Of a stretch of 6,218 bases of DNA, positions 5,942-6,218 are shown piece by piece (the first letter of the stretch is position 1; every line of letters begins with the position of its first letter). The notes beneath the pieces are model-generated. The model was not told where the DNA came from. It saw only the letters and a program-made list of their open reading frames with translations, and did no database searches. The DNA lies in assembly GCA_902766215.1 (NCBI GenBank), contig CACXCV010000059.1:1-6218 (forward strand), in the 5' to 3' direction. Made by a program: the position numbers and the translations under genes. The DNA comes from Oscillospiraceae bacterium. Lineage in GTDB: Bacteria > Bacillota > Clostridia > Oscillospirales > Oscillospiraceae.

Positions 5942-5984
5942 AAAAAAATAAGGGGGTGCGCCTTGATGGCGTACCCCCCCTTAT
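5942..5984 (-). terminator. Strong rho-independent terminator, minus strand
   Basis: ATAAGGGGGTGCGCC (5948-5962) pairs with GGCGTACCCCC and TTAT (5968-5984) across the loop TTGAT, with two unpaired C at 5979-5980. Read on the minus strand the hairpin is followed by a run of seven T (5948-5942). The plus-strand side lacks a T run, so the direction is minus. It stops transcripts arriving from the right and protects the convergent tRNA unit. Confidence 0.8.
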
Positions 5985-6064
5985 ATGGCCTCTGTATTTC
6001 GTTTTAAGCAGCGTTTATTGTGGTGGTATAACTAGACGTTTTTATGGTAAACGTGGCACGTGCT

Positions 6065-6092
6065 AAAAAAATGCCGCAGCCGGTGCGACGTT
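6065..6092 (-). terminator. Terminator candidate after the right-edge gene, minus strand
   Basis: On the minus strand GTCGC (6089-6085) pairs with GCGGC (6077-6073) around a 7-base loop. The stem can extend after one mismatch by A-T pairs, and seven T follow (6071-6065). The stem is modest. An alternative hairpin, TGCGA/TCGCA (6096-6083), shares part of it. It lies directly after the TAA at 6100-6098. Confidence 0.6.
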
Positions 6093-6097
6093 TCGCA

Positions 6098-6218
6098 TTA
6101 ACCGCGCGTTGCCAGCTTGTACAGCAGATCCTTTCAGATTGCCGGGCTGTCGCCGCTCTGGTCAAAGCCCTGCGCCTTTGCCGCCTCATAGGTGATCCCG
6201 CCCGCGCGGTGGTCCGAC
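6098..6218 (-). pseudogene. C-terminal end of an unidentified gene, with in-frame TGA
   Basis: Read on the minus strand from 6217, 27 codons encode a plausible protein end, SDHRAGGITYEAAKAQGFDQ then SGDSPAI, stopping at TGA (6136-6134). GC occupies 23 of 27 third positions, as in the real genes here. The same frame goes on after the TGA as KDLLYKLATRG to a TAA (6100-6098), followed at once by a terminator hairpin. This suggests the original gene ended at the TAA and that the TGA is a nonsense change (a CGA arginine codon is one substitution away). Alternatively the gene simply ends at TGA and the extension is chance. I do not recognise the family, and most of the gene lies outside the window. 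Whether it is functional cannot be judged from here. Confidence 0.45.

Larger units (their letters stand above)
5780..6064. other. Intergenic stretch without a convincing gene
   Basis: This region is clearly less GC-rich than the rest. Open frames across it (for example 5788-6066 plus) have no good ribosome-binding site, no recognisable motif, and run through the hairpin at 5948-5984, so I do not call them. It holds a 12-base tandem repeat, a bidirectional-looking hairpin that is a minus-strand terminator, and a short inverted repeat ACGTTT/AAACGT at 6036-6054. Confidence 0.6.

Noticed and set aside
5788..6066. A 92-residue plus-strand frame after the tRNA
   Set aside because: No ribosome-binding site or motif, and it runs through a strong terminator hairpin.
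6004..6189. A 61-residue minus-strand frame rich in Arg
   Set aside because: It crosses the terminator at 6065-6092 and is the off-frame shadow of the better-supported frame ending at 6134 or 6098.

Overview
The window reads as chromosomal DNA from a GC-rich, endospore-forming Firmicute. A clostridial lineage of the Oscillospiraceae/Ruminococcaceae type is my inference, from the gene set and strong GC bias at third codon positions. Three genes (yqfC, yqfD, ylbJ/spoVV) belong to sporulation families. The order yqfC-yqfD-phoH-ybeY-era-yqzL is the conserved Firmicutes cluster that usually leads into recO, which would lie just past the left edge.

Left part (1-4037, minus strand): a tight six-gene operon transcribed right to left. 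It begins with yqfC and yqfD (spore formation). It continues with phoH (YbeZ-type ATPase), ybeY (rRNA-maturation endoribonuclease) and era (16S rRNA-binding GTPase), and ends at the window edge in a yqzL-like gene. yqfC/yqfD and phoH/ybeY overlap as ATGA, yqfD/phoH overlap by 8 bases, and ybeY/era are 1 base apart, so translation is probably coupled from yqfC to era. The pgpH-type, dgkA and cdd genes found in the Bacillus subtilis version are absent. The housekeeping trio acts on ribosome assembly, yet it sits behind two sporulation genes.

Centre (4038-5599): a 97-base divergent region separates yqfC from the plus-strand gene ylbJ/spoVV, a membrane protein of the family that moves dipicolinic acid into the forespore. 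A good SigE-like promoter faces yqfC and a weaker one faces ylbJ, so both sporulation units could be switched on together in the mother cell. Downstream lies a 69-residue protein with four cysteines, of unknown function, followed by a hairpin terminator.

Right part (5600-6218): a strong SigA promoter, a tRNA-Arg(CCG) gene with encoded CCA, and its terminator. Then comes about 320 bases of less GC-rich DNA without a convincing gene, holding two minus-strand terminators. At the right edge is the C-terminal end of an unidentified minus-strand gene. Its frame is broken by TGA but continues in protein-like fashion to a TAA just before a terminator, which suggests a nonsense mutation or an unusual end.

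I see no CRISPR array, insertion sequence, phage module or clear new system. The points most worth a second look are the in-frame TGA at the right edge, the divergent sporulation promoter region and the small cysteine protein.
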